NCBI RefSeq assembly: GCF_001544695.2
Contig: NZ_FCOM02000036.1
Location: forward strand, 1-64,000
DNA from: Caballeronia arvi
Lineage (GTDB): Bacteria; Pseudomonadota; Gammaproteobacteria; Burkholderiales; Burkholderiaceae
Direction of reading: 5' to 3'
DNA length: 64,000 bases
Made by a program: the position numbers and the translations under genes. Positions within the stretch are counted from its first letter, which is position 1. The number at the start of each line of letters is the position of its first letter. Under the pieces are notes generated by a model, which worked only from the letters and a program-made list of their open reading frames with translations, was not told the DNA's origin and searched no databases. This document shows, piece after piece, positions 1 to 9,087 of this stretch.

Positions 1-40
1 AACCCCGGAGATCGCACTACAAATTACCGAAAATCGTATC

Positions 41-1084
41 TTATCTCCAGATAAAAACATTCTCGGGATACTGATCCCAACACGCGGCTTCATGGACATC
101 GCCGCTCGTGTACAGCTTATCGAAACCGGCATAGGCATCCGCTTGCAGGATTCCCTTGAAGTTGGCGAGGTGGGTTTGCGGATGAACGCCCTTACGGTCC
201 GACGAGTACGAGAACCAGACTGCCGCAGGATCGGTCGAGCCCGAGCGGCGATCGTCGCGCACATAGACCCAGAATCGACCGGTTGTCGTCTGCTTGTTGC
301 CCGGCGTGAGGACGGGAACCGTCGTGTCGTCGCCATGGAGCTTGCCGGCAGCCAGCACGTAGCGCTGGATCGCCTCGACCAGCACCATGCAGAGTTCAAC
401 GATCTGGCCGACCCAGCGGCCCATGCTGGCGCGATCAAGTGGCACGCCGTCGCGGGCCGCGATCTCCGACTGGCGATACAGGGGTTGGTGATCCGCGAAC
501 TTCGATACCGCGATATCGGCCAGCAGGCTTGGATGCGCGATGCTGCGCTCGATCGGCAGGCCCGGCATCGGCAGTTGTACGATATGGCTACAGCCGGGGC
601 AAAGCAATTTGCGCCGGATCGTGCGGATCACCTTGAATGCGGCGGCTACACGCGCGAGCTGTTCGGAGACGTCCTCGCCCAGCGGCTGCATGGTCGTCGC
701 GCACTTGGGGCAGAGCGGATCAGGCTCGAGTACCATCTCCTCGCGCGGCAGGTGCGGCGGGAGCGGCTCTCGCGTGGCCGGCGCATTCGGTGTCCTGTCG
801 CGCTGGTTACGCGCCTCGGCAGCACCCCGGCCGGCCGTCAGATCCTCCAGCTGCGCCTCGAGCTTGTCGATTTGCTTCGCGAGTTGTTCGGACTTGCGCC
901 CGAAGTGCATCCGCCTGAGCTTGTCGATCTGCGCCTTCAGGCGCTCGATCTCGTCATCTCGCGCGGCGAGTTCCTCCACCATCTTCGCAATCGATGCCTG
1001 GTGCTCAAGCAGCGATGCCTGTTGCGCGAGCACCATGGCACGGAGCTCAGCGACAGTATCGGGAAGCGGCGCTTGATCGGACAT
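41..1084 (-). pseudogene. tnpC: IS66 transposase TnpC, 3'-truncated
   Basis: This is the N-terminal two thirds of an IS66-type DDE transposase: 347 residues against roughly 510-530 for full-length members. An N-terminal coiled-coil segment (about residues 10-90, rich in E, L, K and A) is followed by the zinc-finger-like segment with CPKC and CPGC pairs (about 124-170). The start of the catalytic domain follows, with the GDDTTVPVL motif near 250 supplying the first catalytic Asp. Homology stops after HEAACW, and the last dozen codons are read-through into foreign DNA. The rest of the DDE site is absent, so the protein should be catalytically dead. Confidence 0.85.
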
Positions 1085-1114
1085 GCGTCGCAGTTTACGA
1101 GCCTTCCTCGCGGT

Positions 1115-1459
1115 TTACAACATCGAGAGTGCGGCGGTGCGTCGTGGCTGTCGCCAGTCGATGCCCTCGAGCAACATCGACAACTGTGCGCTCGTCAGAT
1201 GGATCTTGCCGCCATCGGCCTGTGGCCAGATGAAACGCCCTCGCTCCAACCGTTTCGCGAGAAGCCAGAGTCCGTCCTCAGTAGCCCAAAGCACCTTCAC
1301 GAGATCGCCGCGGCGCCCGCGGAAGATGAAGACGTTACCGTCCAGTGGATTCTCATTGAGCGCTGTCTGCACCTTCGCCGATAGCCCTTGGAAGCCGCAG
1401 CGCATGTCGGTGATGCCGGCAACGAGCCAGACACGCGTGCCCGTGGGCAGGCCGATCAT
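1115..1459 (-). CDS. tnpB: IS66 accessory protein TnpB
   Basis: This 114-residue protein has the normal length of the IS66 Orf2 family and its signature features: an N-terminal GTRVWLVAGITDMRCGF segment and the central NVFIFRGRRGDLVKVLWATEDG core. TnpB is required for IS66 transposition, but its biochemical role is not established. It overlaps the end of tnpA by 4 bp (ATGA type), as usual for translationally coupled IS66 genes, and is followed after about 30 bp by the truncated tnpC. Confidence 0.9.
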   Translation of the reverse strand: MIGLPTGTRVWLVAGITDMRCGFQGLSAKVQTALNENPLDGNVFIFRGRRGDLVKVLWATEDGLWLLAKRLERGRFIWPQADGGKIHLTSAQLSMLLEGIDWRQPRRTAALSML

Positions 1460-1887
1460 CGGGCAAGCTCCCGAATGAGCAGCCGCAGCAACGCAGGCGA
1501 GACCTCACCGGAGATTCGAACGCGTGCGCGATCAAATTCGATCTCGCAGACGTTATCGGGCGGCGAGTTGGTATCGTCGGTCATGGGCGTTGCCTCCGAA
1601 GGCTCCGCGACAACGCTCACTGGAAGAAGTACCGTCGAGCTGGCATCAGGTTTCGAGGCCGCCGCCGCATGCTCTGGACATGGCGCGCCGAACAAGCCTT
1701 GCAGATACTGACGCCGCCACCGGAACAGCAAATTGGTGTTGACGTCGTTACGGCGTGCAACCAGCGAAACCGAAGCTCCTGCTTCGAAGGTCTGCTCGAC
1801 CAGGTGCCGCTTGGTCTCCACCCGAAAGTTTGGTCGCTTGCCCTTCGCGATCCGATTCAATGTCTCGTCCACTTTAGCTCCCACCAA
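1456..1887 (-). CDS. tnpA: IS66 accessory protein TnpA (helix-turn-helix)
   Basis: A 143-residue protein of the IS66 Orf1 type with an N-terminal helix-turn-helix region (about residues 22-60, including VARRNDVNTNLLFRWRRQY) that resembles IS3/IS66 OrfA DNA-binding domains. A variable middle precedes the C-terminal helix ISGEVSPALLRLLIREL. The start is uncertain: the frame opens at a TTG (1887), with a GTG one codon later. It is the first gene after the terminal repeat. Confidence 0.85.
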   Translation of the reverse strand: MVGAKVDETLNRIAKGKRPNFRVETKRHLVEQTFEAGASVSLVARRNDVNTNLLFRWRRQYLQGLFGAPCPEHAAAASKPDASSTVLLPVSVVAEPSEATPMTDDTNSPPDNVCEIEFDRARVRISGEVSPALLRLLIRELAR

Positions 1888-1950
1888 ATTATTTAGCGGG
1901 AACTAAACTACCAACCGGTTCGCTCAGCCGTCGAGAATGGCCGTCGCGAG

Positions 1951-1968
1951 ACGTCGCGAGCCGCTTAC
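1951..1968 (-). repeat. IS66 terminal inverted repeat (tnpA side)
   Basis: Read on the minus strand, the sequence begins GTAAGCGGCTCGCGACG, which matches the GTAAGCG start of IS66-family ends. It lies about 70 bp upstream of tnpA. The partner repeat is outside the window or deleted, so the usual 8-bp target duplication cannot be tested. Confidence 0.65.
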
Positions 1969-2049
1969 CAAAAGTTGAGCCACTTGTCCGGATAAATTGG
2001 CAAGTCGCGTAGGTGGCATGTAGCGCTATTGCAAGCCTCGTTGAATTCC

Positions 2050-2958
2050 CTACAAGGGGTGCTTCAAGCCGGCCCGGGCAGACGACACGACATCGATAAA
2101 GCGTTGGAGCACGGAGGAGCATCGGTCGCTGCGCCACACCAGTTCCCAGTCTTGACGGATGGTCAGGTCCGACAGGGTCATGAAGGCAATCGTCGCGGGG
2201 GCACGGCTGCGTGCCCCTTCCGGCAGTATCGTGCAACCCATGCCTGCAGCTACCAGCGTTAGCATGGAGGCCGCATCCACACCATGCACGGCAGTGCGCG
2301 GAATAAATCCAGCATTGAAAAAGCAGTGAATCAACCTGTCGTGCCATGCAGGCGCGGCCGAGCGCGGCAACCAGACGAAATCGAGATCCTGAAGATCTCT
2401 GAGGACTTTCGGCTTTCGGCCTTTCGGCCAGGTCCATTCCGCCGGATACGCCAGTAGCATTCGCTCGGAAAAGACAGGGATTCCGTCGAACGATGCATCG
2501 TCGAGTGGCCGGAACAGCAAAAAACCGGCGTCTAACCGGCCATCCGCGATTTGCTCGAGCTGAGCCTCGGAAAGCAGGTGGTGCAGCGTGATCCCCACGC
2601 CTGGAACTTCACGCCGATACTTCTTTAAAACTTCCGCGATGGTCGGCGCGAGGTTCTGCATTACTGGCAGCGCGATAGACAGATGCCCAGACTCTCCGCG
2701 GCCAGCACGTTGCGCTCGCTCTTTCGCTGCAGCGGCATCGTCGAGCAATTTGCTTGCGTCTGCCAGCAACTGGCTACCGGCATCGGTCAATTTCACGCCG
2801 CGAGTCGTTCGCTCGAATAGGCGTGTGCCCATTTCATCTTCGAGCGCCTGGATTTGGCGCGTCAGGGCCGGCTGCGCGATGTGCACCGCCTGAGCCGCGA
2901 TGCTAATGCTTCCATGCTTGGCCACAGCACAGAAGTAGCGCAGTTGGCGCAGATCCAT
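2050..2958 (-). CDS. LysR-family transcriptional regulator
   Basis: 302 residues, the usual length for LysR regulators. The N-terminal winged helix-turn-helix occupies residues 1-60 (MDLRQLRYFCAVAKHGSIS, then AQPALTRQIQALEDEMGTRLFERT). The effector-binding periplasmic-binding-protein-like domain runs from about 90 to 295. It is divergent from the M20 amidohydrolase gene at 3147 across a 188-bp region, the standard arrangement for a LysR protein controlling its neighbour. The inducer is unknown; an N-acyl or amide substrate of the neighbouring hydrolase is a reasonable guess. The IS66 end lies about 80 bp beyond its stop codon. Confidence 0.9.
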   Translation of the reverse strand: MDLRQLRYFCAVAKHGSISIAAQAVHIAQPALTRQIQALEDEMGTRLFERTTRGVKLTDAGSQLLADASKLLDDAAAAKERAQRAGRGESGHLSIALPVMQNLAPTIAEVLKKYRREVPGVGITLHHLLSEAQLEQIADGRLDAGFLLFRPLDDASFDGIPVFSERMLLAYPAEWTWPKGRKPKVLRDLQDLDFVWLPRSAAPAWHDRLIHCFFNAGFIPRTAVHGVDAASMLTLVAAGMGCTILPEGARSRAPATIAFMTLSDLTIRQDWELVWRSDRCSSVLQRFIDVVSSARAGLKHPL

Positions 2959-3146
2959 GGCTATACCTTTCCGGCATCGATTGGATATCGAAACGCTATT
3001 TTACGGTATGGGAGACAGTTCCTACAATCCGTGTGAACTCGATACGCAAGGGCACAGGCGGGCTGCATCATCCGGCATCTACGCTTTGATCGAGTTGTCG
3101 ACGCGCTAGGCGCTATCCCTTTTATTGAATCCTCGCGGATGTCCGT

Positions 3147-4346
3147 ATGTTCCTCGACCAAGAAGCCACACTGAACGTCAATCGCCTGATCGCGTTTCGT
3201 CGCGATCTGCACATGCACCCTGAACTCAGGTATGAGGAAAACCGGACGTCCGAAAAGATCGTCGCCTACCTTGCCGCGCTGGATGTTCCAGTTGTTCGTG
3301 GCCTGGGCGTGACGGGTATGGTGGCCAGCATCCACGGTAAGGGACGCAGCGGTGCTAATCCGGGTCCCGCCGTGGGCATCCGCGCCGATATGGATGCGTT
3401 GCCGCTGCAGGAGCGCAATCGCTTCGAGCATGCAAGCAAACATGATGGTCGCATGCATGCATGCGGACATGACGGACATACCACCATGTTGCTCGGGGCG
3501 GCTGAGTTGCTGACAGCCAATCGCGACTTCGATGGGACTGTGCATTTGATTTTTCAGCCCGCCGAGGAGGGGGGCGCTGGCGCACGCGCCATGATGGACG
3601 ACGGATTATTCGACCGGTTTCCGTGTCAGGCGGTCTTCGCGCTGCACAACTGGCCTGCACTCGCGCAGGGCCAAATGGGCGTGCGTGTCGGCCCGATCAT
3701 GGCGGCCGCAAGAATGTTCGAGATCATCGTGCGGGGCAAGGGCGGACATGCAGCACTACCGCACACGACGATCGACCCGATCCCCGTGGCGTGCTTCATT
3801 GTTTCCCAGTTGCAAACGCTCGTGTCGCGCGGCACGGACCCGCTGGACTCTGTCGTACTGACCGTGGGCAAAATCGACGCCGGCACATCGCCCAACATCG
3901 TTCCGGACGAGGCACGCATTCTTGGCACATGCCGCACGCTGACAAACGAATCTCAGCAGTTCCTGATTGACGGACTGCATCGGATTTCGAGCCATGTTGC
4001 CGAAGCGCACTTCGCAACCGCCGAAGTCGTCATAAAGTCGGGCGGCTACCCCAGCACGGTGAATCAGCAGAAAGAAGCGGTGTTCATGGGGGACGTCATG
4101 CGCGAAATGGTCGGCGACGACAACGCACATACCGACGTCCTGCCTGCGCTGACGGCCGAAGATTTCGGCTTCATGTTGGAAGAGGTACCGGGTGCCTACG
4201 GCTGGATTGGCAATGGCGCCGACAACAAGCCCGGAGTGGGCTTACACAACCCCGGCTACGATTTCAACGACCACAATCTGGATTTGGGCGCGCGATTTTG
4301 GGATCGCTTGGCGCGCCACTGGTTTGAATCTCAAGCGCAGCGCTAA
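3147..4346 (+). CDS. M20-family amidohydrolase (hippurate hydrolase-like)
   Basis: 399 residues, typical of the HipO/IAA-amino-acid hydrolase branch of peptidase family M20D. Metal and catalytic motifs are present: ADMDALP (80-86), HACGHDGH (104-111), the PAEEGGAGA carboxylate pair near 140, HNWP near 167 and a final HNPGYDFND near 375. Family members cleave N-acyl amino acids such as hippurate, N-acetyl amino acids or indole-acetyl amino acids. There is no signal peptide, so it should be cytoplasmic. It is followed by an MFS transporter on the same strand about 150 bp downstream, suggesting an uptake-plus-hydrolysis unit controlled by the divergent LysR. Confidence 0.9.
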   Translation: MFLDQEATLNVNRLIAFRRDLHMHPELRYEENRTSEKIVAYLAALDVPVVRGLGVTGMVASIHGKGRSGANPGPAVGIRADMDALPLQERNRFEHASKHDGRMHACGHDGHTTMLLGAAELLTANRDFDGTVHLIFQPAEEGGAGARAMMDDGLFDRFPCQAVFALHNWPALAQGQMGVRVGPIMAAARMFEIIVRGKGGHAALPHTTIDPIPVACFIVSQLQTLVSRGTDPLDSVVLTVGKIDAGTSPNIVPDEARILGTCRTLTNESQQFLIDGLHRISSHVAEAHFATAEVVIKSGGYPSTVNQQKEAVFMGDVMREMVGDDNAHTDVLPALTAEDFGFMLEEVPGAYGWIGNGADNKPGVGLHNPGYDFNDHNLDLGARFWDRLARHWFESQAQR

Positions 4347-4495
4347 TGCGCGTCTCTCGCTCAGCGGTACGGCTTTACAACCAGCTGCTGCGCGTACGGA
4401 GTAACCTTTTATTGGTTTTCCACACCCAATTTTCGTAACCTAAACTACTAAACCGCCTAGGCGATCGACACGTATCGCCGGGAATGGAGACAGCG

Positions 4496-5800
4496 ATGAG
4501 TCAGAACCTACAGATTACCGGAGCAGAAGAGCGCGCTCTGGACCAGACAAAACCGTCGAGACAACGTGTTTTGCTCCTGTTCATTCTTTTTATCGGGATT
4601 TCGATTGCGTATCTGGATCGCGTGAATGTCGCGGTTATCGCCGCGAACGCGCAGTTCCTCGCTGATATGGGAATTGCGGGGCAGCCGGTGAAAATCGGAC
4701 TGTTGATGAGTTCGTTTTTGATCGCTTACGGGACCGCTAATGTCGTGTTGAGTCCGCTCGGCGCTTTTCTTGGCCCTCGCAAGGCGATGATATTAGCGTA
4801 TATCGTCATCTGCCTCGCACTTGTCATAGGTGGCATCGCAGGCAGCTTTGCCATTCTGATTGCGACGCGCGTCATGCTTGGAATTGGCGAGGGTCTTTAT
4901 TACCCGATGCAAAACACGTTCGTCAAGAATTGGTTCCCGCCAAAGGAACGCGGCAGGGCCAACACTGCGTGGATTATCGGACAATCGCTGGCGCCAGCCG
5001 TCGCCATGCCGATCTTCACGTATCTGGTTGTCACGTATTCCTGGCGTGCAACGTTTCATTGGTCTTTTGCGCTGAGTCTCATTCCGCTGATGTTGCTTCT
5101 GTTTTTTACTGCGGACACACCTCGCGGACATAAGCGCGTTAATCAACGCGAACTACAGCATATCGAAGCTGATCTCAATTCAGAGTCAATCGAGAATTAT
5201 CTCACTGGAAGCTCGTTCCGCAAGTTAGCGGGATCGTACGTACTGAACTACCGCTTCTGGCTGCTCATGCTGATTCTTGCGACGAACTCGATCTTGTCCT
5301 GGGGCCTGCTGAGTTGGCTGCCCACGTATCTGAACCATGAGCGTGGATTCTCCTGGGAAACGATGGGCTGGATGTCGTCGTTGCCGTTCATCATTGGACT
5401 ATTCTTTAAAATCATTTCCGGCGTATTGATCGATCGGACGGGAAGAAATGCGCCCATCATCGTCGTGTCGGCTCTGCTGTGTGCCATAGGCGTGTATTCC
5501 GGGGTCGCCGTCGAAAATAATTACGTTGCCGCCATTACTATCGCTTTCGGTATAGGCGCTTCATCGATGCAAATTCCCGCTATCTTTACCTTGTTGCAGG
5601 GTTTGGTGCCGAAGCGGGCAATTTCTTCGGCAGCCGGCACGCTGAATGGTATTGCCGTGGGGTTCGGGGCGCTGTCGCCAGTCCTGATTGGATTTTCAAT
5701 CAGCATGACAGGAAATTTCAGCGCGGCGCTCTACGTCATTATCAGCGTTATATTGACGGGCGGACTGCTGGCGGCAATTCTTGCGGCACAAAGGCTATAA
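4496..5800 (+). CDS. MFS transporter, anion:cation symporter-like
   Basis: About 434 residues with 12 predicted membrane segments. The first is LFILFIGISIAYLDRVNVAV, and YLDRVN is the signature of the anion:cation symporter (ACS) family that includes tartrate, glucarate and phthalate carriers. The ATG at 4496 is preferred because GGAGA precedes it at proper spacing; an in-frame ATG at 4484 has no Shine-Dalgarno sequence. It probably imports the carboxylic or N-acyl substrate of the upstream amidohydrolase (inference from linkage). Codon usage is slightly AT-richer than in the window's right end. Confidence 0.87.
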   Translation: MSQNLQITGAEERALDQTKPSRQRVLLLFILFIGISIAYLDRVNVAVIAANAQFLADMGIAGQPVKIGLLMSSFLIAYGTANVVLSPLGAFLGPRKAMILAYIVICLALVIGGIAGSFAILIATRVMLGIGEGLYYPMQNTFVKNWFPPKERGRANTAWIIGQSLAPAVAMPIFTYLVVTYSWRATFHWSFALSLIPLMLLLFFTADTPRGHKRVNQRELQHIEADLNSESIENYLTGSSFRKLAGSYVLNYRFWLLMLILATNSILSWGLLSWLPTYLNHERGFSWETMGWMSSLPFIIGLFFKIISGVLIDRTGRNAPIIVVSALLCAIGVYSGVAVENNYVAAITIAFGIGASSMQIPAIFTLLQGLVPKRAISSAAGTLNGIAVGFGALSPVLIGFSISMTGNFSAALYVIISVILTGGLLAAILAAQRL

Positions 5801-5834
5801 GCCATTCGCTGGCTCGTCTGTTACGCCGGCTTGG

Positions 5835-6753
5835 TCAAAAGCCTGATGTAGCTTCACGAATGAGCCACTCGCGAAAAGCAACGTGCTTGGGTACCGAGGC
5901 CGACTCGCTCCGATAAACAATGAAGTAGGCGAGTTCGGCAGCATGTGTCATGTTCGGAAGAAGTTTGATCAAACGTCCCGCAGTGAGGTCGTCCCTGGCC
6001 ATGACACTTCGGGCCAACGCAACGCCATGACCGTCGATGGCGGCTTGCAATACGGCGGCCGAATTGTTGATCTGCATCCCACGCGCTGCATCGACTTTCT
6101 TCGCTCCCGCTCGTTCGAGCCAGTCGGCCCACGACGTGAATCCAATATGCGCGTCAACAGACAGGTCATGAATGAGCGGCTTGCCGGCCAGGTCATCTGG
6201 CCGCTCAATCTTTCCATTCCTCTTGAGCCAGGCCGGCGAGCAGACGGGATAGATTTCCTCTTCCATCAGCTTCTCGGCGACGAGCCCTGGCCACGAGCCG
6301 CGACCGTATCGCACGCCGATGTCGATGCCCTGCGCGGTGAAGTCGACGAGCTTAAGATTGGTGTCCAGACGTACGTCCGTTTCGGGACAGATCTCGTGAA
6401 AGCGGTCGATTCGAGGAAGTAGCCACTTGGCGGCAAACGCGGGGCTTACCGCAACGGTAAGGACGCCGCCTCGTGACGCCTCCTGCAACCGGCTAAGCCC
6501 ATTGGATAAGCGATCGAAACCGGCACGGATATCCGGAAGAGCGCGTTCGGCGCTTTCGGTGAGAACCAACCGGGAGCGACCACTCGTTCCGCGATGAAAA
6601 CAACGGTGCGCCCAACCACTCTTCCAGCGAACGAACGAGTTGTCCAACTGCCGCGGGCGTTACGTTCAACTCGGACGCAGCCGAGGAGAAGCTCTGATGC
6701 CGGGCGCTTGCCTCGAAGGCCCGCAACGCGTTGAGGAAAATAGGTGCTTTCAT
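5835..6753 (-). pseudogene. LysR-family regulator (GcvA-like), single-base frameshift
   Basis: The N-terminal helix-turn-helix (starting MKAPIFLNALRAFEASARHQ at 6753) and the effector domain (ending at 5835) lie in different frames. The join falls at 6597-6600, where the minus strand has TTTT. Removing one T restores GAPLFHRGTSGRSRLVLTES and gives an uninterrupted protein of about 305 residues, normal for the GcvA/AmpR-type branch. As it stands the reading frame is broken after about 50 residues. It is divergent from the carboxymuconolactone-decarboxylase-like gene. A sequencing error in the homopolymer is an alternative explanation. Confidence 0.8.
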
Positions 6754-6874
6754 GAAAGATTTTCTTTGTCGGCGTAAAAGAATATAGCAATTGTGCGACG
6801 CCGTTGCGAACTCAAGAATGGAGGCGATGACACGCGAGTCCCGTGTTCGAATTCCCTCCTCTCGAGAAAAATCT

Positions 6875-7399
6875 ATGAGCAACACTGTGCGAGTAACCCC
6901 GTGGAAAGATGGCGATGCAGCGCCCGAAGAACTCCTCGCCGCAATGAAGGGCCGCCGACCGGGCGGCGAACTTATCGGCATCGACCGCGTGCTGCTCAAG
7001 AGCTTCCCTCTTGCGACCGGATGGAACGAGTTGCTGCGGCGAGTCCGCGCGGACTTTAGTCTCGAGCTCGAGTATCGCGAACTCATCATGCTTCGTGTTG
7101 CGGTGCTCAACGACGCAGAATTCGAATGGACCGTGCACTATCCGGCGTATCTGGCGGCGGGCGGCACGCAATCCAAAGCTGATGCCATCAAGACGCCGGA
7201 AGTCGACGGCGCCGCGTTCAGCGAAGCGGAGCGTGCCTTGCTGCGGCTAGCCGATCAATCGACTCGCTCCGTCAAGGTCGAGGCTGAAGTGCTCGAAGCG
7301 CTCAAGGGCTTCTTCGGCGAATCGCAGACGGTCGAAGCAGTCGCGACCGTCGCCGCGTACAACATGGTCTCGCGCTTTCTCGTCGCGTTGTCCGTCTGA
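6875..7399 (+). CDS. carboxymuconolactone decarboxylase-family protein
   Basis: About 174 residues from the ATG at 6875; the frame extends upstream to a TTG at 6791 and an ATG at 6830, but homology starts near here. The family core YRELIMLRVAVLNDAEFEWTVHYP carries the E-x-x-W-x-x-H arrangement of the CMD/AhpD-like all-helical fold. The CxxC pair of true AhpD peroxidase proteins is absent, so alkylhydroperoxidase activity is not supported. The likely role is an uncharacterised decarboxylase or isomerase in aromatic or lactone metabolism. The divergent LysR gene is its probable regulator, now frameshifted. Confidence 0.8.
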   Translation: MSNTVRVTPWKDGDAAPEELLAAMKGRRPGGELIGIDRVLLKSFPLATGWNELLRRVRADFSLELEYRELIMLRVAVLNDAEFEWTVHYPAYLAAGGTQSKADAIKTPEVDGAAFSEAERALLRLADQSTRSVKVEAEVLEALKGFFGESQTVEAVATVAAYNMVSRFLVALSV

Positions 7400-7547
7400 T
7401 TTTCGAGGAAACCCTTTGGGGCGGGGCTTCCACATCCATGAGCTACGCTCATTGCCCCGTGAGAAGATACCATTGTTGCTCTGAATTTCACGCTGCTACT
7501 CTAGCTGCAATTCGAGGTCACGCCGTTCGCGTGCCGTTCTATTGCAA

Positions 7548-8798
7548 ATGGAAGCTAACGTGAAAGTTCACTGTGAAATGACGGGCAGCGGCGCCTCCGC
7601 TGGGAAGATCAAGTCAATATTCGATGATGCGCCCGACAGGAAGAAATCGAACTCGCTGAAATGGGCGTTCGGAGAACGACTGCTGAGCGCAGAGGAATGT
7701 GCGGCGGACCCGTTGCCAATGTGGGTTGCGGATATGGACTTCCGGACACCCCAACCCGTAGTCGACGCACTTCACGAAGCTGTCGAGTTCGGCGTTTTCG
7801 GATACTCGCGAGGCGCCACGGATAGCTATGTCGCAGCGGTGACCGGTTGGCAGGCAAAGCGATTCGGCTGGGACGTGTCCGCGGAATGGGTGGTCCAATC
7901 GAGCGGCATCATTACTGCGCTCAAGAACGCTATTCAGGCTTTCTCGTCGCCTGGCGACTCGGTCCTGATTCAACCTCCCGTCTACGCACACTTCCATGAC
8001 GACGTGCTTCTGAATGGACGACAGCTGGCGCTGGCGCCTCTGGAGCGCGCGGGGATGTCCTATCGATTCAACGAGAAAACGTTTGAGGCGGCCATCAAGC
8101 CGAATACCAAGCTCTTCATTCTGAGCAATCCGCATAACCCGACTGGTAACGTGTGGACCGAGGACGAATTGCAGGCGATGGGTGACATCTGCTTGCGACA
8201 TGGGGTGTTAGTAATTTCGGACGAGATTCACCAGGATCTCATCATCAATCCGTTTAAGAAGCACATACCATTTGCTTCGCTCAGCGACAAGTTCGCTGAG
8301 AACAGCATCACGTGCACCGCGCCGAGCAAGACCTTCAACTTGCCTGGATTGCAGAGTGCAAACCTGTTCGTTCCGAATCGCCGCCTGAGGGATGAACTGC
8401 GCCGGCAATTCGACAGGAACATGTACCAGTCTGTGAACACGCTCGGGATGGTGGCGGCGGAGGCAGCGTATGCACATGGCGAGCCGTGGCTGGAAGAACT
8501 TCTGCCTTACCTTCGCGACAATCATGCGCACTTCCGTAATGCAGTCCACAGCATGACCTCCAGGATTGAAGTCCTCCCGGCGGATTCTCTTTACTTGTCC
8601 TGGATGGACTGTCGCGGGCTTGGAATGGACCCGGATGCCCTGAACAGTTTCATGCTGACCAAGGCCCGACTGTGGCTGGACAAGGGGCAAAAGTTCGGGT
8701 TGGAAGGTCACGGATACATGCGGGCAAATCTCGGATGTCCACGTGCCACGATCGACGAGGCCATACGCCGTCTGACGAACGCCCTCGCCGAACTTTAA
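7548..8798 (+). CDS. PLP-dependent C-S lyase/aminotransferase, MalY/PatB type
   Basis: About 416 residues with aminotransferase class I/II fold type I features. The N-terminal NSLKWAFGE and LPMWVADMDF segments are diagnostic of the MalY/PatB cystathionine beta-lyase group. SNPHNPTGNVW, SDEIHQDL and the PLP lysine in APSKTFNLPGLQSAN complete the active site. Members cleave cystathionine or cysteine conjugates, or act as aminotransferases. The start is ambiguous (a TTG at 7542, the ATG at 7548, a later ATG at 7578). An amino-acid permease follows on the same strand, consistent with uptake and breakdown of an amino acid or S-conjugate. Confidence 0.88.
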   Translation: MEANVKVHCEMTGSGASAGKIKSIFDDAPDRKKSNSLKWAFGERLLSAEECAADPLPMWVADMDFRTPQPVVDALHEAVEFGVFGYSRGATDSYVAAVTGWQAKRFGWDVSAEWVVQSSGIITALKNAIQAFSSPGDSVLIQPPVYAHFHDDVLLNGRQLALAPLERAGMSYRFNEKTFEAAIKPNTKLFILSNPHNPTGNVWTEDELQAMGDICLRHGVLVISDEIHQDLIINPFKKHIPFASLSDKFAENSITCTAPSKTFNLPGLQSANLFVPNRRLRDELRRQFDRNMYQSVNTLGMVAAEAAYAHGEPWLEELLPYLRDNHAHFRNAVHSMTSRIEVLPADSLYLSWMDCRGLGMDPDALNSFMLTKARLWLDKGQKFGLEGHGYMRANLGCPRATIDEAIRRLTNALAEL

Positions 8799-9087
8799 GC
8801 GGTACTCGGGCCGCTAATTGAAAAACCACGCAAACGCGACGGATATGCCGTCGCGTCAAGGGACGCTGTTTGTCTTTTCTATCGAGCGCAGCAAAGAGCC
8901 GAGAGAACAGACTCCCGTTTCCACAATAAGCGGAAGCGTCAGGGAGCCAAAGACATTTATGCACAGGAGGGGCAGAACGGTCTTAAGAGCGATGCGAGGT
9001 CACGCTGCGCGCTGTTGGCTACGCGCGTCGGAATTACCAATTTCTTAACTCAAGAAAAACAAAAACGAACTCATCAATGGAGGCGAC

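Larger units (their letters stand above)
88..1968 (-). mobile_element. IS66-family insertion sequence, truncated at its transposase end
   Basis: Three genes in the canonical IS66 order tnpA-tnpB-tnpC lie on the minus strand, with tnpA nearest the high-coordinate end. A GTAAGCGG terminal sequence, typical of IS66 ends, closes the element at 1968 when read on the minus strand. The other end is missing because the transposase reading frame leaves the family pattern at about position 88, so only about two thirds of tnpC remains. The element is probably immobile on its own. What cut it cannot be identified from the 87 bases left of the junction. Confidence 0.8.

Noticed and set aside
92..1384. Long plus-strand frame opposite the IS66 genes
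   Set aside because: It is the complement of recognised tnpC/tnpB genes and its product resembles no family.
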